Shown one piece after another: positions 20,383 to 28,388 of a DNA stretch of 64,000 nt. Where the stretch lies: contig CACZZQ010000001.1 of the NCBI GenBank assembly GCA_902785695.1, positions 62,001 through 126,000 of the forward strand, in the 5' to 3' direction. How positions within the stretch are numbered: the stretch's first letter is position 1; each line of letters begins with the position of its first letter. The DNA is from an uncultured Prevotellaceae bacterium (GTDB taxonomy: Bacteria > Bacteroidota > Bacteroidia > Bacteroidales > Bacteroidaceae). Made by a program: the position numbers and the translations under genes. The notes below the pieces were generated by a model. The model had not been told where the DNA came from. It did no database searches and saw only the letters and a list, made by a program, of their open reading frames with translations.

Positions 20383-21624
20383 TTATTGTGGCTTGAAAAC
20401 GATTTCCTGAAATCCTACCAAGCGCCATACACGTTCCGAGGTGGCCTTATAGTAGACAAAGGCTTGATAGCTGTTTTCTGTCTCGAAGAAACTGCCTTCT
20501 TCGGGTAGTGTGTGTGTGGTGCCGTCAAGATCCATCAGTAACAGCTGATAGTTATAGTAGCCCAGTTTTTGCATGACAGTTAGCTTGTATGTCTGTTCAA
20601 GCTCATCGTATCGCATGATGTAGTTATCCAATGGCTCTGTAGTCCATCTTCCGTTGACCACGATATGGGCATTGTCGTATTTGCGCAGGGACTTAAGGAA
20701 ATAATGGATATAGACATATTCCGATGTACGCTCTGCATCGTAGTTGTCGCTGTTTCTTAACAGGAAAGCACCATTGGCATCCTGGTCGTAAAGATAACTT
20801 CTGCGCTGTTCGCAGGGATAGGGTATTGCGTGCCAAGTGTTTGTTTCCTTGTCCCACATCACATCGCTTAAGCCCATTGAGATGTGTCGTGGGTCAAGTA
20901 CCTCGAACTTATGGTACTCGTTTCCGGCATCGAATATCAGCTGTCTGTTATGTTCCCATTGCAGGCTCTGGCTGGTGATGTAGTTGGGCTTGATGTTGAC
21001 CTTCATGTTGTCTTCGCGTCCATTCTGCATGACGAATGTCTGTAGCTCCTCGTCAAGCCTAATGACGCGAAGCCCGTTGAGTTTAACTGTCATCTTGAGT
21101 TGTTGGTAGCGGTCGTTCAGGTCAATGTCAGTATTGGTCGTGATACCAAGTCCAACATTTGTAATTGGTTCCAGTACTCTGAATTCTACGACTGCGGCAT
21201 CCTCCTGTGTCTCGTCATCCATGATGTGCAGGCGGTAGTTGCCGCTGATGCGCACGTTGGTTTGCTCGTTGGGGAAGTCGAAGGCGTAGTGGGTATAGAG
21301 TACCGATGTGTTAATGGAGTTGTCATACTCGTCAATAGGCTGATCGTTGATACCTTCAAGCCAGTCAGCATCAAAAAGTCCCTCTGTTGGTGTCCAGTCA
21401 GGATTACAGGGCTCCACACGATAGGTGAACCGGCGGTAGTTATGCGACAGTTCATCGAAACTGATGTGCATCACATCATGGCCTTTGAGTTGCAACACAG
21501 GCAAAGCTTCGAAGTCATCGTTGAGTATGACCTGTAGGCTCTTGATGTTAGGCATCTTGATGCTGTGCCAGGCATTGGCGGCCAGCGGTATGATGAGTAG
21601 TATCGACAGTATGACTTTTTTCAT
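20383..21624 (-). CDS. DUF5103 / type IX secretion plug-like protein
   Basis: Exported protein of 413 residues with a signal peptide (MKKVILSILLIIPLAANAWH). The sequence LQLKGHDVMHISFDELSHNY and RRFTYRVEPCNPDWTPTEGL is typical of DUF5103, the family of the Flavobacterium T9SS plug that closes the SprA translocon from the periplasm. That assignment is recalled family knowledge; a T9SS role in this organism is inferred, as no other T9SS gene is in the window. It follows the EF-G paralog on the same strand but is separated by a strong terminator hairpin. Confidence 0.8.
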   Translation of the reverse strand: MKKVILSILLIIPLAANAWHSIKMPNIKSLQVILNDDFEALPVLQLKGHDVMHISFDELSHNYRRFTYRVEPCNPDWTPTEGLFDADWLEGINDQPIDEYDNSINTSVLYTHYAFDFPNEQTNVRISGNYRLHIMDDETQEDAAVVEFRVLEPITNVGLGITTNTDIDLNDRYQQLKMTVKLNGLRVIRLDEELQTFVMQNGREDNMKVNIKPNYITSQSLQWEHNRQLIFDAGNEYHKFEVLDPRHISMGLSDVMWDKETNTWHAIPYPCEQRRSYLYDQDANGAFLLRNSDNYDAERTSEYVYIHYFLKSLRKYDNAHIVVNGRWTTEPLDNYIMRYDELEQTYKLTVMQKLGYYNYQLLLMDLDGTTHTLPEEGSFFETENSYQAFVYYKATSERVWRLVGFQEIVFKPQ

Positions 21625-21639
21625 TCTTTTCAGTTAAAT

Positions 21640-21673
21640 AAAGGGACCCTTGAGTTGCTCAAGAGCCCCTTTT
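21640..21673 (-). terminator. Intrinsic terminator after the EF-G paralog
   Basis: Stem arms AAAGGG (21640-21645)/CCCTTT (21667-21672) and CTTGAG (21649-21654)/CTCAAG (21658-21663) with a TTG loop. T-rich sequence follows on the minus strand (TTTATTTAAC). Lies 20 bp past the stop of the EF-G paralog and directly before the DUF5103 start. Confidence 0.7.
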
Positions 21674-21693
21674 CATATTGATGTCGGAGATGA

Positions 21694-23853
21694 TTAGTCT
21701 TCGTCCTTGAGTTCAGCTTCGTGCTCCTTGATGAGCTGCTGCTGTATATCGTTGGGAACGAGCTCGTAAGAAGCGAACTTCGTGGTAAACGAAGCGCGAC
21801 CGCCTGTGATAGAACTCAGTGCGATAGAGTAGCTTGAGAGCTCCTTCAAAGGAATCTTGGCACTCAGCTTCTGATAGCCAGCCTCAGAGTCCATACCCAT
21901 GATGATAGCGCGACGTCCCTGCAGGTCGCTCATCACATCACCCATGTAGTCAGATGGTACGTAAACCTCGAGGTCGTAGATAGGCTCCAGCACCTTAGGA
22001 CCAGCCTCACGGAAGGCAGCACTGAAGGCGTTACGTGCAGCGAGCATGAACGAGAGTTCGTTAGAGTCAACGGGGTGCATCTTACCATCATAGACGATGA
22101 CGCGCACGTCACGGGCATACGAACCTGTCAATGGGCCTTGTTCCATACGCTCCATGATACCCTTCAGGATAGCGGGCATGAAACGCATATCGATGGCACC
22201 ACCTACCACAGAGTTGATGAACACGAGCTTGCCGCCCCATTCCAGGTCTTTCTCTTCCTTCGACTTGATGTTCATCTTGAACTCCTGACCGTTGATAGTG
22301 AACGATGTTGGATCGGGCATACCGTCTGCGTAGGGCTCCACAATCAGGTGAACCTCACCAAACTGACCGGCACCGCCTGACTGCTTCTTATGGCGATAGT
22401 CGGCACGTGCCATCTTTGTGATGGTCTCACGATATGGAATCTTCGGTTCCAGATAGTCAATCTTGATCTTCTCATTGTTCTCCATACGCCATTTCAAGGT
22501 GCGCAGGTGGAACTCGCCCTGTCCGTGAACGATGATCTGGCGTAGTTCCTTCGACTGCTCAACCACCCATGTGGGATCCTCTTGGCGCATCTTGGTCAGA
22601 GCTACCATCATCTTCTCGGTTTCAGCTTCGTTGACGGCCTTGATAGCACGAGAGTACTTAGAGTTAGGATACTTGATGAAGTCGTAGCGCCACTCGCAGT
22701 CCTTACCGTCGAGAGCGTTACCAGTCTTCACGTCTTTAAGTTTCACGGTACAGCCGATATCACCAGCCTTCAACTCATCCACAGGAATACGGTTTGCACC
22801 AGCGCAGGCATAGATTGTACCGATGCGCTCCTTTGAACCGCGGTCTGCGTTGGTCAGGTCATCGCCAGGTTTCACGCTTCCGCTCATCACCTTGAAGTAC
22901 TGCACCTCACCGATATGTGGCTCAACACCAGTCTTGAAGAAATAGAGAGAGGTAGGACCTGCTGCATCGGGATTGACTTCTTCTCCACGTGTGTTGCGAA
23001 CCTTTGGCATCTCGCTAACGAAAGGAACGACGTTGCCCAGGAACTCCATCAGACGGCGTACGCCCATATCCCTGCCTGCACAAACGCAGAATACGGGGTA
23101 GATAGAGCGTGTAACGAGTCCCTTGCGGATACCCTCGCGCATCTCGTCCTCTGTCAGACTCTCGCTCTCGAAGAACTTCTCCATCAATGTGTCGTCGTTG
23201 GCAGCGGCAGCCTCAACAAGTGCAGCGTGCAACTCCTTGGCCTTGTCCATCTGGTCGGCAGGGATGTCCTCAATGATAGGAGCTCCACCTTCGGGCTTCC
23301 ATGAATACTTCTTCATCAACAGCACGTCGATAACGGCATTGAAGCCTGCGCCTGTAGCTATAGGATACTGTACGGGTACGCACTTGTCGCCGTAGATCTC
23401 CTTCATGTTGTTCAGCAGGGCATCGAAGTCGCAGTTGTCGCGATCCAACTGGTTCACCAGGAAGATGACGGGCTTCTGAAGCTTGTCGGTATAGCGGAAG
23501 GCATTCTGCGTACCTACCTCGGGACCGTACTGTCCGTTGATGAGGATGACGGCCTGGTCGGTGACGTTCAGGGCGGTGATGGCACCACCTACGAAGTCAT
23601 CGCTTCCCGGACAGTCAATGATATTGAGCTTCTTGTTGTTCCACTCTACATGAAAAACAGTAGAGAACACCGAGTAGCCGTATTCCTGTTCCACAGGGAA
23701 ATAGTCGCTCATGGTGTTCTTACCTTCTACGGTGCCGCGGCGCTTAATGATGCCGGCCTCGTAAACCATTGCTTCGGCAAGAGTAGTCTTGCCGCTACCC
23801 GCACTGCCAAGCAATGCAATGTTCTTAATCTCGTTTGTCTGATAAACTTTCAT
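21694..23853 (-). CDS. Elongation factor G paralog (EF-G2 type, atypical G domain)
   Basis: 719-residue EF-G family protein with all five EF-G domains readable: P-loop GSAGSGKT (16-23), domain IV sequence (GGAGQFGEVHLIVEP) and C-terminal domain V (GRRAIIMGMDSE). The G domain departs from canonical EF-G. The G3 motif is DCPGSDDF (80-87) rather than DTPGHVDF, so the catalytic His is a Ser; G4 is NQLD instead of NKxD; switch I lacks RGITI. This matches the Bacteroides EF-G2 paralog, reported to support translocation without GTP hydrolysis and to matter in the gut under carbon limitation (recalled, not checked). It is therefore probably not the main fusA. A three-unit heptad repeat lies just upstream (23856-23876). 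Confidence 0.85.
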   Translation of the reverse strand: MKVYQTNEIKNIALLGSAGSGKTTLAEAMVYEAGIIKRRGTVEGKNTMSDYFPVEQEYGYSVFSTVFHVEWNNKKLNIIDCPGSDDFVGGAITALNVTDQAVILINGQYGPEVGTQNAFRYTDKLQKPVIFLVNQLDRDNCDFDALLNNMKEIYGDKCVPVQYPIATGAGFNAVIDVLLMKKYSWKPEGGAPIIEDIPADQMDKAKELHAALVEAAAANDDTLMEKFFESESLTEDEMREGIRKGLVTRSIYPVFCVCAGRDMGVRRLMEFLGNVVPFVSEMPKVRNTRGEEVNPDAAGPTSLYFFKTGVEPHIGEVQYFKVMSGSVKPGDDLTNADRGSKERIGTIYACAGANRIPVDELKAGDIGCTVKLKDVKTGNALDGKDCEWRYDFIKYPNSKYSRAIKAVNEAETEKMMVALTKMRQEDPTWVVEQSKELRQIIVHGQGEFHLRTLKWRMENNEKIKIDYLEPKIPYRETITKMARADYRHKKQSGGAGQFGEVHLIVEPYADGMPDPTSFTINGQEFKMNIKSKEEKDLEWGGKLVFINSVVGGAIDMRFMPAILKGIMERMEQGPLTGSYARDVRVIVYDGKMHPVDSNELSFMLAARNAFSAAFREAGPKVLEPIYDLEVYVPSDYMGDVMSDLQGRRAIIMGMDSEAGYQKLSAKIPLKELSSYSIALSSITGGRASFTTKFASYELVPNDIQQQLIKEHEAELKDED

Positions 23854-23942
23854 ACTTTATAGTTTTTAGGTTATAGGTATTCAAATTTGTGGGGTCGAAA
23901 TTAGGCATTTTCCGTGAAAATACCAAAGATTTCTTCCAAATA

Positions 23943-24692
23943 TTAAGATAATTTTGCAAAAGAAAGCTTGCATCGGCAGCATTCTGTGCCATCTGTGCGC
24001 ACTATTCTCACACAAAACTCGTTGTCGCCAGTCTTCTCGCGATAGAACGACAGCTTGTCGCCGCCATGTGCTTCGGCTACGTATGCAACCTCGAATCGCT
24101 TGACGGCATATTCGAGATACCAGTCAACGCTCCATAGGTCGAGTACGTGTTCAATGTATTTCACAGAGTTGATGTGTCCGTTGATGTCTACATCATTGTA
24201 ATAGGTGTCAATGGTGTGCACCAGTTCCGCATTGTCAGACATCTTTACACGAGTGCCCTTGTCGATGGGACAGGGCTTGTCGCTGACTATCCAGTCGTTG
24301 ATGGCACCATTGTCTATCGAGAAGATATCCGTTGGCTGACGGCTCTCTGTGTCTATCATGGCCCAGATAGACCGTCCGTAGCCATAGACTTTGCCATCCT
24401 TGCCTGTTACGGCGAAGTTACGGCTGGTAAAGTATCGCATGGCCGATTCCACCCAGGTCTCAACATTGAATTTCGTGTATTGCACGGGCATCTCTTCCAT
24501 CTCGATAGCCAGTCGTGAGAGTACCCACGAGCGGTTGATGGTCATCAGGTATTTCATGCCGAATCCTCGTGCCGAAGAGTGGAAGTCGGCTGCGTTGAGC
24601 ATATGGTTGCCCATGTGACCCATGAAGAGTCGCCCTGCGAAGTCGCAATGGAACGGCTCAGCCATAAATTCGTATTTCCCTATTTTCTCCAT
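23943..24692 (-). CDS. Acyl-ACP thioesterase
   Basis: Hydrolyses acyl-ACP to free fatty acids; 249 residues forming the double hotdog fold of plant FatA/FatB-like enzymes. Visible family motifs include FMAEPFHCDFAGRLFMGHMG, the catalytic-region NDVDINGHINSVKYIEH (Asn/His) in the second hotdog, and GYGRSIWAMIDTESRQP. ATG 24692 is preferred over GTG 24710 because it follows the ilvN stop by 8 nt. In Bacteroidales this gene commonly sits between ilvN and ilvC, possibly to tune branched-chain fatty acid supply; here ilvC is not downstream. Confidence 0.87.
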   Translation of the reverse strand: MEKIGKYEFMAEPFHCDFAGRLFMGHMGNHMLNAADFHSSARGFGMKYLMTINRSWVLSRLAIEMEEMPVQYTKFNVETWVESAMRYFTSRNFAVTGKDGKVYGYGRSIWAMIDTESRQPTDIFSIDNGAINDWIVSDKPCPIDKGTRVKMSDNAELVHTIDTYYNDVDINGHINSVKYIEHVLDLWSVDWYLEYAVKRFEVAYVAEAHGGDKLSFYREKTGDNEFCVRIVRTDGTECCRCKLSFAKLS

Positions 24693-24713
24693 ACACTTAT
24701 CACTTCTCACTAC
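24693..24713. repeat. Three heptad repeats spanning the ilvN stop
   Basis: Plus strand units ACACTTA, TCACTTC, TCACTAC. On the ilvN sense strand the TCA core becomes TGA, and the second unit supplies the ilvN stop codon (24700-24702); the thioesterase ATG begins immediately after the array. Confidence 0.6.
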
Positions 24714-25296
24714 TCTCTCGTTCTTCCAGGAAGGCGCTGACCTGCTCCTGCATCCCGCGCGTTACAGCGATGCGTCCGCTACGGGTATATTGCAGCACGC
24801 AGTCGAAGGCATCGAGGGCACGGAACAGCTCGATGATATCGTCCGTCTTGCCGCTCTTTATCACGATGGTATAGGTGGGGTTCACCTCTGTGATAGTAGC
24901 GTCGTAACGGCGAATGGTACGTGAAATCTCCGGATTCGCCAGCACCTTGTCTGTGGAGAGCTTGTAGAGTCCTGCTTCACGGATAAAGAGTTGGTCGTCG
25001 GTGAAATAGTTGGCCTTCACTACGTCAATCTTCTTCTCTATCTGACGCGTAATCTTGATAATCTGATCCTCGTCGCTCCATGCAGTGATGGTGTATTTGT
25101 GTACGCCAGGAATACTTGATGCCGATACGTTCAGGCTCTCGATGTTCACCTGACGGCGTGTGAATACAGCCGTTATCTGGTTCAGAATACCTGCCACGTT
25201 CTCTGAGTATACCAACAGGGTAAAAAGACTCTCCCCTTGCCCCTCCCTGCGAGGGAGGGGAGTAGATACTCTTTTCACTTCTTTATTTTTTTCCAT
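24700..25296 (-). CDS. ilvN: Acetolactate synthase small (regulatory) subunit
   Basis: Regulatory subunit of acetohydroxyacid synthase, mediating valine feedback. 198 residues: an ACT domain (TLLVYSENVAGILNQITAVF, RRQVNIESLNVSASSIPGVH) and the C-terminal IlvN domain (EISRTIRRYDATITEVNPTY). Residues about 6-22 (including STPLPRREGQGES) are encoded by a GC-rich palindromic repeat and are not expected in the family, which normally begins close to LFTLLVYSEN. The last residues ESSEK and the stop come from heptad repeats. ilvB precedes it by 61 bp, and a second copy of the palindrome lies in that gap. Confidence 0.92.
   Translation of the reverse strand: MEKNKEVKRVSTPLPRREGQGESLFTLLVYSENVAGILNQITAVFTRRQVNIESLNVSASSIPGVHKYTITAWSDEDQIIKITRQIEKKIDVVKANYFTDDQLFIREAGLYKLSTDKVLANPEISRTIRRYDATITEVNPTYTIVIKSGKTDDIIELFRALDAFDCVLQYTRSGRIAVTRGMQEQVSAFLEERESSEK
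25240..25260. repeat. GC-rich palindromic repeat inside ilvN
   Basis: Arms CCCCTCCCT and AGGGAGGGG, perfect 9-bp stem with a GCG loop, within codons of the ilvN N-terminus. Identical arms recur at 25325-25344. Confidence 0.75.
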
Positions 25297-25324
25297 TTTC
25301 TCTTTTTTTATTTTGGTAATTACT

Positions 25325-25344
25325 CCCCTCCCTTCAGGGAGGGG
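25325..25344. repeat. GC-rich palindromic repeat between ilvB and ilvN
   Basis: Arms CCCCTCCCT and AGGGAGGGG around a TC loop, identical to the arms of the copy within ilvN. In the ilvBN mRNA it would fold just after the ilvB stop; it has no T-tract on the minus strand, so it is not an obvious terminator. Confidence 0.75.
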
Positions 25345-25357
25345 TTGGTGGAGAGTC

Positions 25358-27067
25358 CTATACCTCCAACATCATTTTGTCAACATCCATGCCTGGAGGT
25401 GTCATTGGCAGCACGTCATCGTCCTCCTTGATGGCACATTCCATGATAAACGGCCCGTCGGTATTTAGCATCTGCTCTACGGCCTTTGCCAAATCCTTAC
25501 GGTCGGTCACGGCAATGTAGGGGATGCCGTAGCCCTGTGCGATGGCCTCATAGCAGGGGTTCATCATCTTGGTGAACGACTTGCGGCGCATCCAGAACAT
25601 ATCCTGCCACTGTCGCACGTTGCCCAAGTAGTGGTTGTTCATCAGTATCATCTTCACCGCTGCCTTCTGTTCCATGATGGTACCCAACTCCTGGATATTC
25701 ATCTGGAAACCGCCGTCGCCCATGAAGCAACACACCTGACGCTGGGGTGCTCCGAAGGTGGCTCCTATGGCTGCTGGCATACCGTAGCCCATCGTTCCAA
25801 GTCCTCCACTGGTGCATATACTGCGCTTATGGTGATACTTGAAGTAACGGGTAGCAAATAGTTGATTCTGACCAACATCCGTTACCAGTACGGCATCGTC
25901 CTTTGCCTGCTGTGCTACCGCATTTACTACCTCGCCCATCAGCAGCGGCCCCTCCTTGGGATGGATGGCAGGCTCTATCACCTTCACGCGTTCCTTATTA
26001 TTAAGTGGCTCAAACGAGTCGCGCCATTCCTTGTGATTATTCGCATTGACCAAAGCGGTGAGTGCAGGGAGCGACTCCTTGCAGTCGGTCACTACGGCCA
26101 CGTCGGTCTTCACGTTCTTGTCTATTTCGCTGCGGTCTATATCCAGATGGATAATCTTCGCCTGCTTGGCGTATGTCTTCAGGTTGCCCGTCACACGGTC
26201 GCTAAAGCGCATACCGATGGCAATCAGCACGTCGCACTCCTGTTCCTTCAGGTTCACGGCGTAGTTGCCGTGCATACCCAGCATACCTACATTCAACGGA
26301 TGGTCTGAGGCGAGGGCAGAGAGACCCAGCATTGTGCGACCGGCAGGGATGTCGGCTTTCTCAAGGAAGGCCTTCAGCTCCTCCTGTGCATTACCCAGTT
26401 CCACGCCCTGACCCACCAGTGCCAGCGGACGCTTGGCGTTGTTAATCAGTTCGGCAGCTTGACGTACAGCCTCATTGTCGAGCTTGGGGTATGGTACATA
26501 CGAGCGGATAAAGTCGCATTTCTTGGGCTCCCAGTCAATCTCCTCCACCTGAGCATTCTTGGGGAAGTCGAGCACCACAGGACCGGGTCTTCCCGTTCTG
26601 GCGATATAGAACGCTCGGCTTACAGCCCATGCCACATCTTCTGCATGACGTATCTGATAGCTCCATTTCGAGATAGGCTGCGACACGCCTACGAGGTCTA
26701 CTTCTTGGAAGGAGTCCGTACCCAGCGCACCGATAGGCACCTGGCCGGCAATCACCACGATAGGCGTGGAGTCCAGCATCGCATCGGCAATACCCGTCAG
26801 CGTGTTCGTTACGCCAGGGCCGCTTGTCACCAGTGCTACGCCTACCTCGCCACTCACGCGTGCATAGCCCTCGGCAGCATGGGTGGCACCTTGTTCGTGG
26901 CGCACCAGTATATGGTCAAAACATTTTTTCTCGCCTCTTGTATAGTCATAGAGTGCATCGTAGACAGGCATGATGCTTCCACCCGGGTAGCCGAAGATGG
27001 TCTTCACCCCTTCTGCCTGCAAGGCTCTCATCAGTGCCTTTGATCCTGTTATTCTGTCTTTCAGCAT
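25358..27067 (-). CDS. ilvB: Acetolactate synthase large (catalytic) subunit
   Basis: ThDP-dependent enzyme forming acetolactate or acetohydroxybutyrate in Val/Leu/Ile synthesis. 569 residues with the three-domain ThDP fold: GYPGGSIMPVYDAL and RHEQGATHAAEGYAR (catalytic Glu of the PYR domain), SGPGVTNTLTGIADA, a middle FAD-binding domain, and the PP domain GDGGFQMNIQELGTI ... NNHYLGNVRQWQ (metal-binding GDG-N). It leads the ilvB-ilvN-thioesterase unit. Its promoter shows both consensus elements and lies beside the 22-bp repeat array. Confidence 0.95.
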   Translation of the reverse strand: MLKDRITGSKALMRALQAEGVKTIFGYPGGSIMPVYDALYDYTRGEKKCFDHILVRHEQGATHAAEGYARVSGEVGVALVTSGPGVTNTLTGIADAMLDSTPIVVIAGQVPIGALGTDSFQEVDLVGVSQPISKWSYQIRHAEDVAWAVSRAFYIARTGRPGPVVLDFPKNAQVEEIDWEPKKCDFIRSYVPYPKLDNEAVRQAAELINNAKRPLALVGQGVELGNAQEELKAFLEKADIPAGRTMLGLSALASDHPLNVGMLGMHGNYAVNLKEQECDVLIAIGMRFSDRVTGNLKTYAKQAKIIHLDIDRSEIDKNVKTDVAVVTDCKESLPALTALVNANNHKEWRDSFEPLNNKERVKVIEPAIHPKEGPLLMGEVVNAVAQQAKDDAVLVTDVGQNQLFATRYFKYHHKRSICTSGGLGTMGYGMPAAIGATFGAPQRQVCCFMGDGGFQMNIQELGTIMEQKAAVKMILMNNHYLGNVRQWQDMFWMRRKSFTKMMNPCYEAIAQGYGIPYIAVTDRKDLAKAVEQMLNTDGPFIMECAIKEDDDVLPMTPPGMDVDKMMLEV

Positions 27068-27101
27068 ACGTTTAGTTTTCTCTGCTATTATAAAAACGGT
27101 A

Positions 27102-27132
27102 CAAAGGTACTAAATAGCCTGAACAATACAAA
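27102..27132 (-). promoter_or_regulatory. Promoter of ilvB
   Basis: Minus strand -33 TTTG (27129-27132) and -7 TACCTTTG (27102-27109) separated by 19 bp, an exact match to the Bacteroidota consensus. The 22-bp repeat array begins 12 bp upstream of the -33 element. Confidence 0.75.
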
Positions 27133-27143
27133 ATAAAACTACA

Positions 27144-27245
27144 GAAAACATCGTTATGCTTTTTGGAAAACATCGTTTTCTATGTTAGAAAACATCGTTT
27201 TCTGCGTTAGAAAACATCGTTTTCTGCCCAAGAAAACGATATTTC
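27144..27245. repeat. Five-copy 22-bp tandem array of a palindromic site
   Basis: GAAAACATCGTTTTC (or close variants) starts at 27144, 27166, 27188, 27210 and 27232, exactly 22 bp apart with 7-bp spacers (TATGTTA, TGCGTTA, TGCCCAA). Copies 2-4 are perfect; copies 1 and 5 are degenerate. Each unit is a dyad (GAAAAC/GTTTTC around ATC). It occupies the 335-bp gap between divergent ilvB and DMP19 genes; the rest of that gap (27246-27360) shows no further feature. Confidence 0.85.
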
Positions 27246-27363
27246 GAGCGTTTCTTTGTCGTTTGTTTTCTACTTATGATGGCAGACGTATTCCTGCGAG
27301 AGCGCCCGTGGGCTTCTCAGAAATCTTCTTTTTCATAGCGATAATCGGAAAAACTCAAATATA

Positions 27364-27395
27364 TTTGGTTTTTCTCTCACTTATTCGTACCTTTG
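27364..27395 (+). promoter_or_regulatory. Promoter of the DMP19-smpB-metH operon
   Basis: -33 TTTG (27364-27367) and -7 TACCTTTG (27388-27395) with a 20-bp spacer; the ATG follows only 7 bp later, so the mRNA is nearly leaderless. Confidence 0.75.
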
Positions 27396-27402
27396 CAGTC
27401 GT

Positions 27403-27909
27403 ATGAAACAAGTAATCGTAAAAGATCAGGATTTGAGCAATGCCGCCCTGGAGGGAATGGATGCGTTCCTTCAAGTGTTTATCGATGCGCTACGCGAGGC
27501 AGTAGGAGGTGAACCGACTGCTGAGACGATGCAGGAGTTGAATGCCGATCAGATGACGCTGCTCTGTTGGGACACGCTTCATCAGGAGGTGATGGATGGT
27601 GGGTTTGTGCAGCTGATTCACAATGGCTACGGGCCCTTCATCTTCAAGAACCCCTTTGCCAAGGCACTGAATAAGATGTGGCATATGCGCGACCTCTCGA
27701 AGATGCTCTACGAGGTACACACGCTGTGGCTGGAGAACCGTGAGGCACTGGAGAAGGATTGCACCGACGAGGAGTTTATGGCGCTGTTTGAACAGTATCC
27801 GCAGTTCGACGATTACGATGATATGTTTATAGAGAACGAAGAGCGCTGGACGAAAGAGATTGCGCTTTACGTAGATGAGAATGTTGAGAAATTTGTAGTA
27901 GTAGAATGA
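27403..27909 (+). CDS. DMP19 family protein
   Basis: Small acidic protein of 168 residues matching the DMP19/DUF4375 family ([28 protein letters not shown]). DMP19 of Neisseria was described as a DNA mimic; that role need not hold here. The composition is strongly acidic ([16 protein letters not shown]), all helical, with no signal peptide. First gene of a five-gene operon in which each start codon overlaps the previous stop as ATGA; the next is smpB at 27906. Confidence 0.8.
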   Translation: MKQVIVKDQDLSNAALEGMDAFLQVFIDALREAVGGEPTAETMQELNADQMTLLCWDTLHQEVMDGGFVQLIHNGYGPFIFKNPFAKALNKMWHMRDLSKMLYEVHTLWLENREALEKDCTDEEFMALFEQYPQFDDYDDMFIENEERWTKEIALYVDENVEKFVVVE

Positions 27910-28388
27910 ATAAACAACAAGAGGAACTTCGCAAGAAGAGTCCTGTACAGATAAAGAACCGCAAGGCTGCCTTTGAGTATTTCTTTATCGAGGAATTTAC
28001 CGCTGGCATCGTGCTCACGGGTACGGAAATCAAATCAATCCGTGCCGGTAAGGCCAGTCTTGTAGACACCTATTGCACGATTATCCGTGGTGAGATATGG
28101 GTGAAGGGTATGAGCATCAGCCCGTATTTCTATGGCTCATACAATAACCACGAGCAGAAACGTGACCGCAAACTGCTGTTGACAAGCCGTGAGATAGCCC
28201 GACTGGAGAGTGCTACGAAGCAGACGGGTTACACCATTGTGCCTACGCTGGTGTGGATTGACGAGAACGGGCGGGCCAAGGTGGATATTGCGCTGTGTAA
28301 AGGTAAGAAGGCTTTTGATAAGCGTCAGACATTGAAAGAAAAAGAAGACCGTCGCGAGATAGACCGCGCGATGAAAGTTTATAAATGA
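27906..28388 (+). CDS. smpB: SsrA-binding protein SmpB
   Basis: Partner of tmRNA in rescue of stalled ribosomes. 160 residues with the OB-fold core ([39 protein letters not shown]) and basic C-terminal tail ([19 protein letters not shown]) that enters the decoding channel. Overlaps DMP19 and metH by 4 nt at either end. No ssrA gene is seen in the window. Confidence 0.95.
   Translation: MNKQQEELRKKSPVQIKNRKAAFEYFFIEEFTAGIVLTGTEIKSIRAGKASLVDTYCTIIRGEIWVKGMSISPYFYGSYNNHEQKRDRKLLLTSREIARLESATKQTGYTIVPTLVWIDENGRAKVDIALCKGKKAFDKRQTLKEKEDRREIDRAMKVYK

Noticed and set aside
25325..25344. Terminator or attenuator between ilvB and ilvN
   Set aside because: No T-tract follows on the minus strand and identical arms occur inside the ilvN coding region, so a repeat-family copy is more likely.
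27144..27245. CRISPR array
   Set aside because: Units are 15 bp with 7-bp spacers and exact 22-bp period; no spacers of about 30 bp and no cas genes.
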